Origin: UBA12170 sp964293475
GTDB lineage: Bacteria; Bacteroidota; Bacteroidia; Bacteroidales; UBA12170
Length of the DNA: 64,000 nucleotides
NCBI GenBank assembly: GCA_964293475.1
Contig: CAXYYJ010000023.1
Location: forward strand, 11,914 to 75,913
Direction: 5' to 3'
Under the pieces are notes generated by a model. It had not been told where the DNA came from. It did no database searches and saw only the letters and a program-made list of their open reading frames with translations. Positions 9,086 to 16,920 of this stretch are shown here, one piece after another. The translations under genes and the position numbers were made by a program. Within the stretch, counting starts at the first letter, position 1. Each line of letters begins with the position of its first letter.

Positions 9086-9999
9086 CTTTGTAAATCCAGA
9101 GTTTCTATTTTATTCAACAGAGACATTACATCGTTACGATGCAGCATCCCAATTTCTTCTCTTAAACAATTGGCTGCTCCACAGGCCGTAGCCAGGACTG
9201 CCATCTCCTTTGCACTTTGGTCTTTGAGCAACGAAATGCCCAATCCAGCAGTTAAACAATCGCCACTGCCAACGGCACTCATAATACTTTCCAGTTTTAC
9301 ATTGGAATGATATTTCTGATCTTTATGCCGCAAATAAAGCCCCTTGCTCCCATCGGTAATAGCCATTAATGCCACACTTTCTTTTGTTTTTTCGAGTATG
9401 GCGGTTATGTCGATTTCGTCGAAATATTCCAATGCCTCGCGCCGGTTCAAATGCAACCCGAAAGGTTTCTGCTTCATAGCTTCAGCAAGCTGTACGCCCG
9501 TAGCATCCAAAATATGGGGAATATTCAAGCGGTTACAAATTTTCACCAACTCAGCGTAGGCATTATCTGGTGCGTGTTGTGGCCAGCTTCCACTCATGAT
9601 TACTACTTTTGCTCGTGAAGCCTGATTTTCGAATTGAGATAAAAACATCTCAAAATCCCGCCTATTTATGGCAGGTCCCGGCTCCAGAATTTCCGTATCG
9701 GTATATTGGTCGCTGGTTTTCAAGGTATAACAACTGCGGGTTTCTCCTTCCAAATCAATTCCAAAACACTCAATACCTTTCTCCTCGCACTCCTTTTTAA
9801 CCCACGCGCCATTTCTACCTCCCCAGAAAGCCAACAAACTCACATCAGCTCCCAGTTCTGCAACTGTCATGGCCACATGAACTCCCTTACCACCCGCATA
9901 TCGCTGCGCCTTTTGCACCCTCGACGAAGATTTCAACTCCAGCTTGTTCAGGTGTAAGTAGGTATCAATAGAAGGATTCGGACAAACAGCCAATATCAT
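9064..9999 (-). CDS. 1-phosphofructokinase/tagatose-6-phosphate kinase family (FruK/LacC-like)
   Basis: The 311-residue protein opens with ILAVCPNPSIDTYL and has AGGKGVHVA at 35-43, the form of PfkB signature 1 typical of FruK/LacC. It ends with VGSGDCLTAG, with GSGD at 244-247. These enzymes phosphorylate ketose phosphates to ketose-1,6-bisphosphates. Downstream of the AgaS-like gene (4-bp ATGA-type overlap) and upstream of the aldolase, tagatose-6-phosphate to tagatose-1,6-bisphosphate is the natural step. Fructose-1-phosphate as substrate remains possible but would not explain AgaS. Confidence 0.87.
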   Translation of the reverse strand: MILAVCPNPSIDTYLHLNKLELKSSSRVQKAQRYAGGKGVHVAMTVAELGADVSLLAFWGGRNGAWVKKECEEKGIECFGIDLEGETRSCYTLKTSDQYTDTEILEPGPAINRRDFEMFLSQFENQASRAKVVIMSGSWPQHAPDNAYAELVKICNRLNIPHILDATGVQLAEAMKQKPFGLHLNRREALEYFDEIDITAILEKTKESVALMAITDGSKGLYLRHKDQKYHSNVKLESIMSAVGSGDCLTAGLGISLLKDQSAKEMAVLATACGAANCLREEIGMLHRNDVMSLLNKIETLDLQRCKSNSI

Positions 10000-11150
10000 A
10001 GGGCAACAGCATTTCTATGGTTAATATTCTCGTAAATATGAACCCCCTGAACCACCCTGTGAATGCTGCCATTGAGCGACGGAGAATCGGGATTAAGTCC
10101 ATACCTCAACGATTTATGAAAAGCCAGCAATTGGGCTACCAATAAAACTGCAATGCTCCACAGACCTTCGCAAAGAGGCTCACCCGTATTATGGAAGCTT
10201 ATTATCTGATCCACGTCGGCCCGCAAACCATCAGCTTCCGTCACAGCTATACTATAAATCGGATTTGTGGTCTCGCGGATGGAATTAATCAAATCCAGCT
10301 CATATTTTAAAACGTGAGGATTATTGGTAGTAAAGTAAACCATAAGCGTTTTATCATTAACCACGGCCTTAGGCCCATGGCGAAATCCGAGATAACTATC
10401 AAACTTACAAATCACAGTCCCGTTCGTAAGCTCCTGAAGCTTGAGGTGCGCCTCTCTGGCTGAACCCATCACGCTTCCTGAACCCAGAAATACGGCTCTT
10501 TCAAAATCTTTCTCAGCAATTTGAGCGATGGACAAACTTTCATTTTCTAGCAACATTTTACTCAAATCGGAAAGTATATGAACCTGACGACTCATGGTTT
10601 CGTACTCGCTTATGTTTAAAATAACCAGAGCAGTTAAAGCCATGGAAGTTACACTGCTTGTCATGGCAAGGCTTTTATCGTTAGCTCTCTCGGGCAACAC
10701 CATCAACAATTCGTTTGGACTCCATTTTCTTTGAGCCAAAGCTCCGCTGCCATTACAACTGATGAGGATATGTTTTGTAAGAGGGTTTGCAGCCGAAACA
10801 AAATCCACAGCGGCTATGCTCTCCGGACTATTTCCCGAACGTGCAAATGAAACCACAAGCTGCCGTCGGTTTTTATTAATGTATTGGAGCGTATTCGTAA
10901 CCAATTCGGTGGAAGAAACGGCCCTGCATGTATTCGAAAGTTTTTGTTGGTAATGTCCTGCTACCATCTCTCCTATAAAAAAGGAAGATCCCGCACCTGT
11001 AAAAATAATGTCCGCTGAAACATCATCAAAAATCTCCTTCGTAAATTCTTCAACCTCATTCCGTTTGGAATAAATGAGTTCAAAAACATCAAGCCATAAT
11101 TCGGGCTGTTGAAAAATTTCCTGATAGGTATGAAAATGGGATAATTTCAT
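9996..11150 (-). CDS. agaS: SIS-domain sugar-phosphate isomerase/deaminase, AgaS-like
   Basis: At 384 residues it matches the length of E. coli AgaS. Two SIS domains are visible: the first with FTGAGSSFF (50-58) and SFARSGNSPES (101-111), the second from about residue 215 with AVFLGSGS and the FDSYLGFRHGPKA block typical of AgaS/GlmS-type isomerases. AgaS converts galactosamine-6-phosphate to tagatose-6-phosphate and ammonia. It is the first gene of the operon that continues through both kinases, the aldolase and SusCD. It may be repressed by the divergent DeoR protein, because a candidate operator lies just upstream of the start codon. The alternative is another ketose/aldose isomerase of the same family. 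Confidence 0.85.
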   Translation of the reverse strand: MKLSHFHTYQEIFQQPELWLDVFELIYSKRNEVEEFTKEIFDDVSADIIFTGAGSSFFIGEMVAGHYQQKLSNTCRAVSSTELVTNTLQYINKNRRQLVVSFARSGNSPESIAAVDFVSAANPLTKHILISCNGSGALAQRKWSPNELLMVLPERANDKSLAMTSSVTSMALTALVILNISEYETMSRQVHILSDLSKMLLENESLSIAQIAEKDFERAVFLGSGSVMGSAREAHLKLQELTNGTVICKFDSYLGFRHGPKAVVNDKTLMVYFTTNNPHVLKYELDLINSIRETTNPIYSIAVTEADGLRADVDQIISFHNTGEPLCEGLWSIAVLLVAQLLAFHKSLRYGLNPDSPSLNGSIHRVVQGVHIYENINHRNAVAL

Positions 11151-11155
11151 GTTAT

Positions 11156-11179
11156 AATCTTTCGTTTTCTTTTATTTCA
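11156..11179 (+). promoter_or_regulatory. Candidate operator 1, near the agaS start
   Basis: Read on the plus strand this T-rich block fits ATCTTTCRTTTnnTTTTnTT and lies 5 bp upstream of the agaS start codon. A second copy of the pattern lies at 11257-11280. It resembles, from memory, the TTTCRTTT-rich AgaR box of E. coli. Binding by the adjacent DeoR-type protein is inferred. Confidence 0.4.
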
Positions 11180-11256
11180 ATTACTATGGCAATAATAATA
11201 AGTATTTATAATTTAAGCAAGCATTTAATATCTTTTTTTTAATAATATTTTAATCT

Positions 11257-11280
11257 TATCTTTCATTTAATTTTTTTCGA
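11257..11280 (+). promoter_or_regulatory. Candidate operator 2, over the deoR promoter
   Basis: This is the second block fitting ATCTTTCRTTTnnTTTTnTT, in the same orientation as the copy at 11156-11179. It overlaps the -33 side of the regulator's own promoter, which would give autorepression. CTTTCAT (11260-11266) also has an inverted match ATGAAAG at 11286-11292. Confidence 0.4.
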
Positions 11281-11306
11281 AAGCAATGAAAGGATTCATA
11301 AGTTTG
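11275..11306 (+). promoter_or_regulatory. Promoter of the deoR-type regulator
   Basis: A perfect Bacteroidota -7 element TAAGTTTG lies at 11299-11306, with a TTTC-type -33 element about 20 bp upstream at 11275-11278. The start codon at 11345 follows with a leader of roughly 30 nt. Confidence 0.6.
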
Positions 11307-11344
11307 CAATTCCAAAAAAAACCGAAAAAATCAGAAATTTAATC

Positions 11345-12121
11345 ATGACAAAAGCACCAAGAAACACCCTGGGCCGCAGAGCAAAAATACTTGAGCTACT
11401 TCAGGAAAAAGGGGAAATATCAGTTCTGGAAATCAGCTCAAACCACAATATAAGTGAGGTATCGGTTAGAAACGATCTGGCCCATCTGGAACAAAAAGGC
11501 CTGCTTATAAGAACACGTGGAGGCGCTATAAAAACCCAGCCCGTAAATTTCGATCTCAATCTCAACCAAAGGCTTAAAACCAATTACAAGGAAAAACAAC
11601 GCATTGGCCGACGCGCAGCCTCCTATATTAAAGACAACGATACCATAGTTATGGACAATGGCTCAACCACCCTCGAAGTGGCCAGAAACCTGGAAGGATT
11701 AAAAAACATAAAACTCATTACCAACAGCTTGCCTATTGCAGAATTGGTGGCCGATTTCTCAGGAGTTAACGTAATTATACCCGGCGGAGAACTCAGAGCC
11801 GAAATGCGATCGCTTGTGGGCTCCATGGCCGAAAAAAGCCTGTCGCACTATCACTGCGATATCGCTTTTCTGGGTGCCGATGGTGTTGATGTTTTTAGTG
11901 GAATCTATACCCCCCAAATTGAAGAAGCGGCCCTGAGTCAAAAAATGATTGAAATAGCCAACCGCGTTATTGTGGTTTGCGACAGCAGCAAATTTGGCCG
12001 AAAAAGCTTCGTTAAAATCGGCGAACTGAAGGATATCGACGTAATAATCACCGACAACAAAGTGAAAGAAAAAGATATTGAAAAGCTCCTTGAAAAAGAT
12101 ATTACCATCGATATTGTATAA
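11345..12121 (+). CDS. DeoR/AgaR family transcriptional regulator
   Basis: The 258-residue protein has an N-terminal winged helix (about 10-60) with RRAKILELLQEKGEISV and ISEVSVRNDLAHLEQKGLLIRTRGGA, the DeoR recognition-helix signature. The DeoR sensor domain follows, with DNGSTT (104-109), TNSLPIA and FLGADGVD, and ends in the conserved VVCDSSKFGR block. DeoR proteins usually repress a sugar-catabolic operon and are released by a phosphorylated sugar. Its divergent placement next to agaS, and overall resemblance to AgaR, suggest it senses an amino-sugar or tagatose phosphate. The family is certain; the effector is inferred. Confidence 0.92.
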   Translation: MTKAPRNTLGRRAKILELLQEKGEISVLEISSNHNISEVSVRNDLAHLEQKGLLIRTRGGAIKTQPVNFDLNLNQRLKTNYKEKQRIGRRAASYIKDNDTIVMDNGSTTLEVARNLEGLKNIKLITNSLPIAELVADFSGVNVIIPGGELRAEMRSLVGSMAEKSLSHYHCDIAFLGADGVDVFSGIYTPQIEEAALSQKMIEIANRVIVVCDSSKFGRKSFVKIGELKDIDVIITDNKVKEKDIEKLLEKDITIDIV

Positions 12122-12237
12122 AAAACCAATATATAAACATCTTTATTCACAGCTTAAACTAAGGAACTGAAAGCTATTAATTTGATTTTAAACAATTTAA
12201 TAATTTTCAAATTCAATTAAAAAAATTGAATCCAATA

Positions 12238-12268
12238 TTTGCAAATACCAAAAATCAACCTATCTTTG
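12238..12268 (+). promoter_or_regulatory. Promoter of rpmH
   Basis: TTTG at 12238-12241, a 19-bp spacer and TATCTTTG at 12261-12268 match the Bacteroidota housekeeping consensus exactly. The rpmH start codon follows 22 bp later. Confidence 0.8.
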
Positions 12269-12290
12269 CAGTCCCAAAAAAAACAAGATT

Positions 12291-12452
12291 ATGAGCAAAC
12301 AGACATTTCAACCTTCTGTACGCAAAAGAAAAAACAAACACGGTTTCAGAGCCAGAATGGCAACTAAAAACGGTAGAAAAGTTTTGTCTCGCAGAAGAGC
12401 CAAAGGAAGACATAAATTAACTGTTTCTGACGAGTTTACCAACAGAAAATAG
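12291..12452 (+). CDS. rpmH: 50S ribosomal protein L34
   Basis: A 53-residue, strongly basic product begins MSKQTFQPSVRKRKNKHGFR and continues with ARMATKNGRKVLSRRRAKGRHKL, the near-universal L34 sequence with a short acidic Bacteroidota tail (TVSDEFTNRK). It binds 23S rRNA in the large subunit. It has its own strong promoter 22 bp upstream and a terminator hairpin 33 bp downstream, so it is a monocistronic unit here. rnpA does not follow, unlike the classical rpmH-rnpA pair. Confidence 0.98.
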   Translation: MSKQTFQPSVRKRKNKHGFRARMATKNGRKVLSRRRAKGRHKLTVSDEFTNRK

Positions 12453-12484
12453 TTTAATCTAGTATATCAGGTTTAGGCTTGAAT

Positions 12485-12516
12485 AAAACCCGTTCGGATG
12501 AGTCCGGTCGGGTTTT
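12485..12516 (+). terminator. Terminator after rpmH
   Basis: The outer stem AAAACCCG/CGGGTTTT encloses an inner stem CGGA/TCCG. The T-run is part of the 3' arm. It ends the rpmH transcript and precedes the next start codon by 19 bp. Confidence 0.75.
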
Positions 12517-12535
12517 GTAGTTTCAACAAAATACC

Positions 12536-13072
12536 ATGAACGATCAATATATCAACGCGGTCGATTTCTTTAAGGAAAAATTTCCGACCCAGCCGCAACA
12601 GCCTGCTCAGCTCATTTTGGCTGCCTGGGAACTCCGAACCCCCGAAAACTTAGGCGCCATCATCCGCCTGGCCGGAAACCTGGGGGTGGCTCAGGTTTGG
12701 TTTATTCACCAAAACTTTCAGCTTAATCTGCAAAAAATAAAATATGTGGCCCATACCAGCCTCAGCCACGTGGATTTTAAAATGGTTACCGAACAACAAT
12801 TCCTTGCCATGATTCCGCCCGGCTATCAAACCATTGCATTGGAAACCAGCAGCCTGAGCACCAATATTTTTACCACTAAGCTTCCACAAAAAACAATTCT
12901 TATTTGTGGCAACGAGCGCCATGGAATGCCCGAATCGTTTATAAACCAATGCCATAGCTCCGTGTTTATCCCTTTGCCCGGACTCACCCGCTCCATGAAC
13001 GTGTCGCACGCTTTAACCATTGCCGCCTTTGAATGGGCCAAACAAAACCTGCCCGCGCTTTTGACAGAATAA
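12536..13072 (+). CDS. SpoU/TrmH family RNA 2'-O-methyltransferase
   Basis: The 178-residue protein contains the three SPOUT motifs: ENLGAIIRLAGNLG (motif 1, about 38-51), ILICGNERHGMPE (motif 2, about 120-132) and IPLPGLTRSMNVSHALTIAAFEWA (motif 3, about 143-166). It uses SAM to methylate a ribose 2'-OH in tRNA or rRNA; the target cannot be told from sequence. The N-terminus is short, without the L30e-like substrate-binding domain of RlmB/TrmH-long proteins. It follows the rpmH terminator and ends at a bidirectional hairpin. Confidence 0.9.
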   Translation: MNDQYINAVDFFKEKFPTQPQQPAQLILAAWELRTPENLGAIIRLAGNLGVAQVWFIHQNFQLNLQKIKYVAHTSLSHVDFKMVTEQQFLAMIPPGYQTIALETSSLSTNIFTTKLPQKTILICGNERHGMPESFINQCHSSVFIPLPGLTRSMNVSHALTIAAFEWAKQNLPALLTE

Positions 13073-13104
13073 AAAAAAGGAGTCCCTTTTGGCAGACTCC
13101 CTCG
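13073..13104 (-). terminator. Terminator between convergent genes
   Basis: GGAGTC (13079-13084) pairs with GACTCC (13095-13100). On the minus strand the hairpin is followed by eight U residues, so it is a strong terminator for the small RHH gene; it may also stop the methyltransferase transcript. Confidence 0.8.
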
Positions 13105-13112
13105 TTTAAATA

Positions 13113-13280
13113 CTATTTTTCGTTCTCTTTCTTTTTATATCTGCCCGCCTTTTTTAAGGCTTCGGCAATAATCCATTCCAGTTGACCATTGGTGCTGCGA
13201 AACTCATCGGCAGCCCATTTTTCTACGGCCAGCATCATGTCTTCATTCAACCGAAGTGCAAAGGCTTTTTTACCCGACAT
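13113..13280 (-). CDS. Small Arc-like ribbon-helix-helix protein
   Basis: The 55-residue product begins MSGKKAFALRLNEDMMLAVE and continues KWAADEFRSTNGQLEWIIAEALKKAG, the beta-strand plus two-helix layout of Arc/MetJ-type DNA-binding proteins. FALRLN would be the DNA-contacting strand. It starts 13 bp after the SPFH gene, behind an unusually strong Shine-Dalgarno (GGAGGAG), which is rare in this phylum. Co-expression with the SPFH protein is expected. It could autoregulate that pair; target sites were not identified. Confidence 0.85.
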   Translation of the reverse strand: MSGKKAFALRLNEDMMLAVEKWAADEFRSTNGQLEWIIAEALKKAGRYKKKENEK

Positions 13281-13293
13281 TTATTCTCCTCCT

Positions 13294-14148
13294 CTATTGA
13301 TGCAAAGTTCCTGCATTTACTATGGGCGAAGCATCCTTGTCCGAACAAAGGACCACCATTAAATTGCTCACCATGGCTGCTTTTTTGTCTTCGTCCAAAT
13401 CTATCACCCCGTTTTCTTTCAACTGCTCTATGGCCATTTTTACCATACTCACGGCGCCTTCAACAATTTTAAAACGTGCCGAAACCACAGCAGTAGCCTG
13501 CTGACGCTTCAGCATGGCCTGGGCTATTTCCTGGGCATAGGCCAAATGCGAAATCCTGGCTTCTATAACTTCTATTCCGGCTATATCCAATCTATCTTTC
13601 AAGGCGCGTTCGAGCATATCGTTCACCACTTCGCCCCCACCGCGCAAGGTAATTTCGGCCTCTTCGGCTTCAAAATTATCGTAGGGATAGTCGCCTGCCA
13701 ATTGCCGAATGGCGGCCTCACTCTGTATCTCCACAAATTTGATGTAGTCGTCAACATCGAAGGCGGCTCTAAAGGTATCTTTCACCCTCCACACCAACAC
13801 AATTCCTATAAGAATGGGATTTCCAACCTTATCGTTCACCTTTATGGGCTCCCGGTCGATATTTCGCGCCCGTAACGACACCTTTTTCTTGGTGAGAAAC
13901 GGATTGGCCCAGAAAAACCCATTGGCAACCACGGTTCCTTTATAGGCTCCAAACAGGGTGAGCACCATGCTCTCGTTGGGATTGACCACAAACACTCCAG
14001 CCAGCAGAAAAATACCGATAACTATGACCGGAATGAGAATAAACAGCTGATAAATAACCAAAAAGGGAAAAGGAGCAATAATCATAATAAGCGTAATGAA
14101 TAGCATGAGATAGCCATTCATGGGGGTAAAGATTTTTTCAGTTTTCAT
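13294..14148 (-). CDS. SPFH/Band 7 domain membrane protein
   Basis: The 284-residue protein has a double hydrophobic segment at about 12-53 (YLMLFITLIMIIAPFPFLV and a second stretch), then the SPFH core starting VNPNESMVLTLFGAYKGTV. The SPFH core includes NPFLTKKKVSLRARNID and RLDIAGIEVIEARISHLAYAQEIAQAM, as in stomatin/prohibitin-like scaffolds. Such proteins oligomerise at the inner membrane and organise microdomains or proteases. It is the first gene of a two-gene unit with the RHH protein. The physiological role is unknown. Confidence 0.9.
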   Translation of the reverse strand: MKTEKIFTPMNGYLMLFITLIMIIAPFPFLVIYQLFILIPVIVIGIFLLAGVFVVNPNESMVLTLFGAYKGTVVANGFFWANPFLTKKKVSLRARNIDREPIKVNDKVGNPILIGIVLVWRVKDTFRAAFDVDDYIKFVEIQSEAAIRQLAGDYPYDNFEAEEAEITLRGGGEVVNDMLERALKDRLDIAGIEVIEARISHLAYAQEIAQAMLKRQQATAVVSARFKIVEGAVSMVKMAIEQLKENGVIDLDEDKKAAMVSNLMVVLCSDKDASPIVNAGTLHQ

Positions 14149-14374
14149 GGGTTTAAATTTTTAATATTTGATATCATTTTAATATCACAATAATACTACT
14201 TTTTTTTGATTGATGTCAAGAAAAAGAAAAAAAAATTTCCTGAACATTTCATTTAGGATGAAGCAACAACGAAAGCAGTCTGCAATAAAACACCACTTTA
14301 AAAAAAAACCCCCAGAAAAAACCCACCGTAGATAACCAAATTTTTCTAACTTTATGGCGCCTAATTTCTTACAA

Positions 14375-15658
14375 ATGAAGATTCTTATCACAACCCTAAT
14401 ACTCCTTCTTGGGTTTCTCCCTTTTTCATTGGTAGCACAGGATTTTTGGGAGCAATTGCCTTTTCCTGATACAGCCAGAATATGGTGCTTTGATGTAAAT
14501 AGCCAGAACGAGATATTTGTGGGTACAGGAGGGGATAACACCCATGGTTGTATTTATAAATCCAGTGATAATGGCCAAAGCTGGTCGGTTTTTTATGATT
14601 TTAATGGGGAATTAGTTTCAAGACTAGGCATATCAGACTCCGATATTATCTATGTTAGCAAAGATGCTCAAAGTTTTGTCTATTCAGATAATAATGGAGA
14701 GAGTTGGGTGGATATCGAACTTCCTTCCTACGCTCATTTTGGGATAAATGAAATACTATGTTCTGGTAATGATACGGTTTATCTGGCTTTTTGGGAAGAG
14801 GACGGAGGCTTGCTTATCAGAACTACAGATAATGGTGTAAGCTGGGACAGTCTTTTTAGGACTGAAAATCATTCTAGTGAATATATAGGAGATATTTTGG
14901 TGGACAAAAATAATGAAATATACTTGGGCTTGGGTGCTTATTTCCCCAATATGGGTGGTGTTTATAAATCAACAGATTTTGGCCATAGCTGGGAATTTTT
15001 GGGATTATTAAATCACAGTGTTTCCTCTCTTGTTTTAAATAATAACAATGATCTTATTGCAGGTGTAAGAGGTGCTGAAGGAAATAATTCAAGTGGAATA
15101 TACAAGTTGCCACAAGATGAGAATGAATGGAATACTTTGATATCAGGGCCAATGGTTGAAGATTTACTTATTAATGAAATAGGAGATATATATTTTTCAA
15201 GTTCCTGGCCGCAGGGTATTGGAATTTCAACAAATAATGGAGATAGCTTTGAATGGATTGCAGATGGATTACAGGATATATCCATTGAAGAATTATTATT
15301 AGATGGAGAAGGTTATATATATGCAAATACACCCGGATTAAGTAATATTTTATTCAGAAGTTCTAATCCAACAGTTGGCTTTAATCTTTTTGATAAAGAT
15401 ACTTTCAATATTGGAATTAATATTTCTCCCAACCCATGCCAAAATGAGCTTAAAATATCTTTCAATAATAATCCTGTTGGCGACGAAAAAATTATTGTGA
15501 ATATTTATTCAATTACGGGGGAGCTTATGCGAAATTTGGCCATCACAACTAACTCCGGCCAATGCAACATTGTCACTGACCAATTAGAATGCGGCGTTTA
15601 TTTCCTGCACATCGTTTCGTCGAATAATAACGACATTATAAAGTTTGTAAAAAACTGA
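14375..15658 (+). CDS. Secreted Asp-box (BNR-like) repeat protein with T9SS sorting domain
   Basis: The chosen start (14375) gives a clean signal peptide MKILITTLILLLGFLPFSLVAQ. An upstream in-frame ATG at 14354 overlaps a -7-like element TAACTTTA (14347-14354) and is less likely. The 427-residue protein has at least five Asp-box repeats (SSDNGQSW, SDNNGESW, TTDNGVSW, STDFGHSW, STNNGDSF), which form the turns of a beta-propeller. Residues about 345-427 form a type A T9SS C-terminal domain (INISPNPCQNELKISF, YSITGEL, GVYFLHI). It is exported and sorted to the surface. Asp boxes alone do not prove sialidase activity, and no catalytic residues were identified. Confidence 0.88.
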   Translation: MKILITTLILLLGFLPFSLVAQDFWEQLPFPDTARIWCFDVNSQNEIFVGTGGDNTHGCIYKSSDNGQSWSVFYDFNGELVSRLGISDSDIIYVSKDAQSFVYSDNNGESWVDIELPSYAHFGINEILCSGNDTVYLAFWEEDGGLLIRTTDNGVSWDSLFRTENHSSEYIGDILVDKNNEIYLGLGAYFPNMGGVYKSTDFGHSWEFLGLLNHSVSSLVLNNNNDLIAGVRGAEGNNSSGIYKLPQDENEWNTLISGPMVEDLLINEIGDIYFSSSWPQGIGISTNNGDSFEWIADGLQDISIEELLLDGEGYIYANTPGLSNILFRSSNPTVGFNLFDKDTFNIGINISPNPCQNELKISFNNNPVGDEKIIVNIYSITGELMRNLAITTNSGQCNIVTDQLECGVYFLHIVSSNNNDIIKFVKN

Positions 15659-15855
15659 TAAACATCCCTCAGCTCACCTTTTTCGTTCTTAAAAAACAAA
15701 AGTATTGGGGTTTATTCCTGCTCCATTCATGCTACTACCCACGCCATCCAAATTCTTGAAAATTTGTTAAAACAAGTTTCTTTGCGTAAGTTTTAGTTTA
15801 TTTGTCCGTTCTGAGGTATTAAATTCGTATTGCAAAGAATCTAAAACCACAAACT

Positions 15856-16800
15856 ATGAGAACTTTCATTTTATTAATCAGCTTTTTACTTTCAACCATG
15901 ATATCGAACGGTCAAAATAATTCGGGGGATTCCCCAAACAAAAAACTCTCGCCCGAAGAGGAAAGAGTCATTATTCACAAAGGTACCGAAAGGCCTTTCA
16001 CCGGAAAGTATTACCAGTTTACCGACGATGGCATATACACCTGCAAACAATGTGGCGCCGAACTCTATCGCTCCTCCGATAAATTCGATGCCCACTGCGG
16101 CTGGCCCAGTTTCGACGATGAAATTGCCGGCGCCGTAAAACAAACCACCGATGCCGATGGCCACCGCACCGAAATCACCTGCGCCAAATGTGGCGGTCAC
16201 CTGGGGCATGTTTTTGTGGGCGAAGGCTTTACCGATAAAAACACCCGCCATTGCGTCAATTCAATCTCCCTCGATTTCAAACCGCTAATTCAAGTTCAAA
16301 ACCTACCTAAACAATCAAAAATGGAAACAGCATATTTTGCCTCCGGATGCTTCTGGGGAACTCAATACCATTTCGAGAAAAAATCAGGAGTCATCAGCAC
16401 CGAAGTGGGCTATATGGGCGGACATGTGGAAAACCCAGGCTACGAACAGGTGTGTACCGGTAAAACAGGCCATGCCGAAACCCTGAAAGTGATTTTCGAC
16501 CCCCAAAAAACAAGCTTCGAAGACCTGGCCAAACTCTATTTTGAAACCCACGACCCGGGCGAGCTCAACCGTCAGGGCCCCGATATAGGAACACAATATC
16601 GGTCAGCAGTTTTCTATACCACCGAAGCCCAAAAGGAAACCACCGAAAAACTCATCAAAATCCTCCGCGAAAAAGGCCATAAAGTGGTTACCGAAGTGGT
16701 GAAAGCCCCCGAATTCTATGGCGCCGAAGGTTACCATCAGCATTATTACAGCAAAAAGGGCGGCTCTCCCTACTGCCATATTTATCGTAAGAAATTCTAA
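15856..16800 (+). CDS. msrBA: Periplasmic bifunctional methionine sulfoxide reductase MsrB-MsrA
   Basis: The 314-residue fusion has a signal peptide (to about residue 20). An MsrB domain (31-145) follows, with structural zinc CxxC pairs at C63/C66 and C109/C112 and catalytic RHCVNS (C133). The MsrA domain starts at METAYFASGCFWG (C165 catalytic) and continues through GYMGGHVENPGYEQVCTGKTGHAE. It reduces both R and S epimers of methionine sulfoxide in exported proteins. No thioredoxin-like reductant domain is fused, so electrons must come from another protein. The order B-then-A is the reverse of many MsrAB fusions. Both active sites look intact. Confidence 0.95.
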   Translation: MRTFILLISFLLSTMISNGQNNSGDSPNKKLSPEEERVIIHKGTERPFTGKYYQFTDDGIYTCKQCGAELYRSSDKFDAHCGWPSFDDEIAGAVKQTTDADGHRTEITCAKCGGHLGHVFVGEGFTDKNTRHCVNSISLDFKPLIQVQNLPKQSKMETAYFASGCFWGTQYHFEKKSGVISTEVGYMGGHVENPGYEQVCTGKTGHAETLKVIFDPQKTSFEDLAKLYFETHDPGELNRQGPDIGTQYRSAVFYTTEAQKETTEKLIKILREKGHKVVTEVVKAPEFYGAEGYHQHYYSKKGGSPYCHIYRKKF

Positions 16801-16920
16801 AAAAGGTAATTTCCAGTAAGAGAAAAAGAATTTTTCGGATTGATAAAAACAACGACCCGAAATAGTTCCGGCACCGCCATTTAGAAAAATCATAAATAAC
16901 GCCCTCTTTAACAAAAGAAT

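Noticed and set aside
12291..12452. rpmH as marker of the replication origin
   Set aside because: No dnaA, rnpA or yidC is adjacent and no DnaA-box cluster was seen, so an origin is not supported here.
14375..15658. Sialidase call from the Asp-box repeats
   Set aside because: Asp boxes occur in many propeller proteins; no sialidase catalytic Arg triad, Tyr or RIP motif was recognised.
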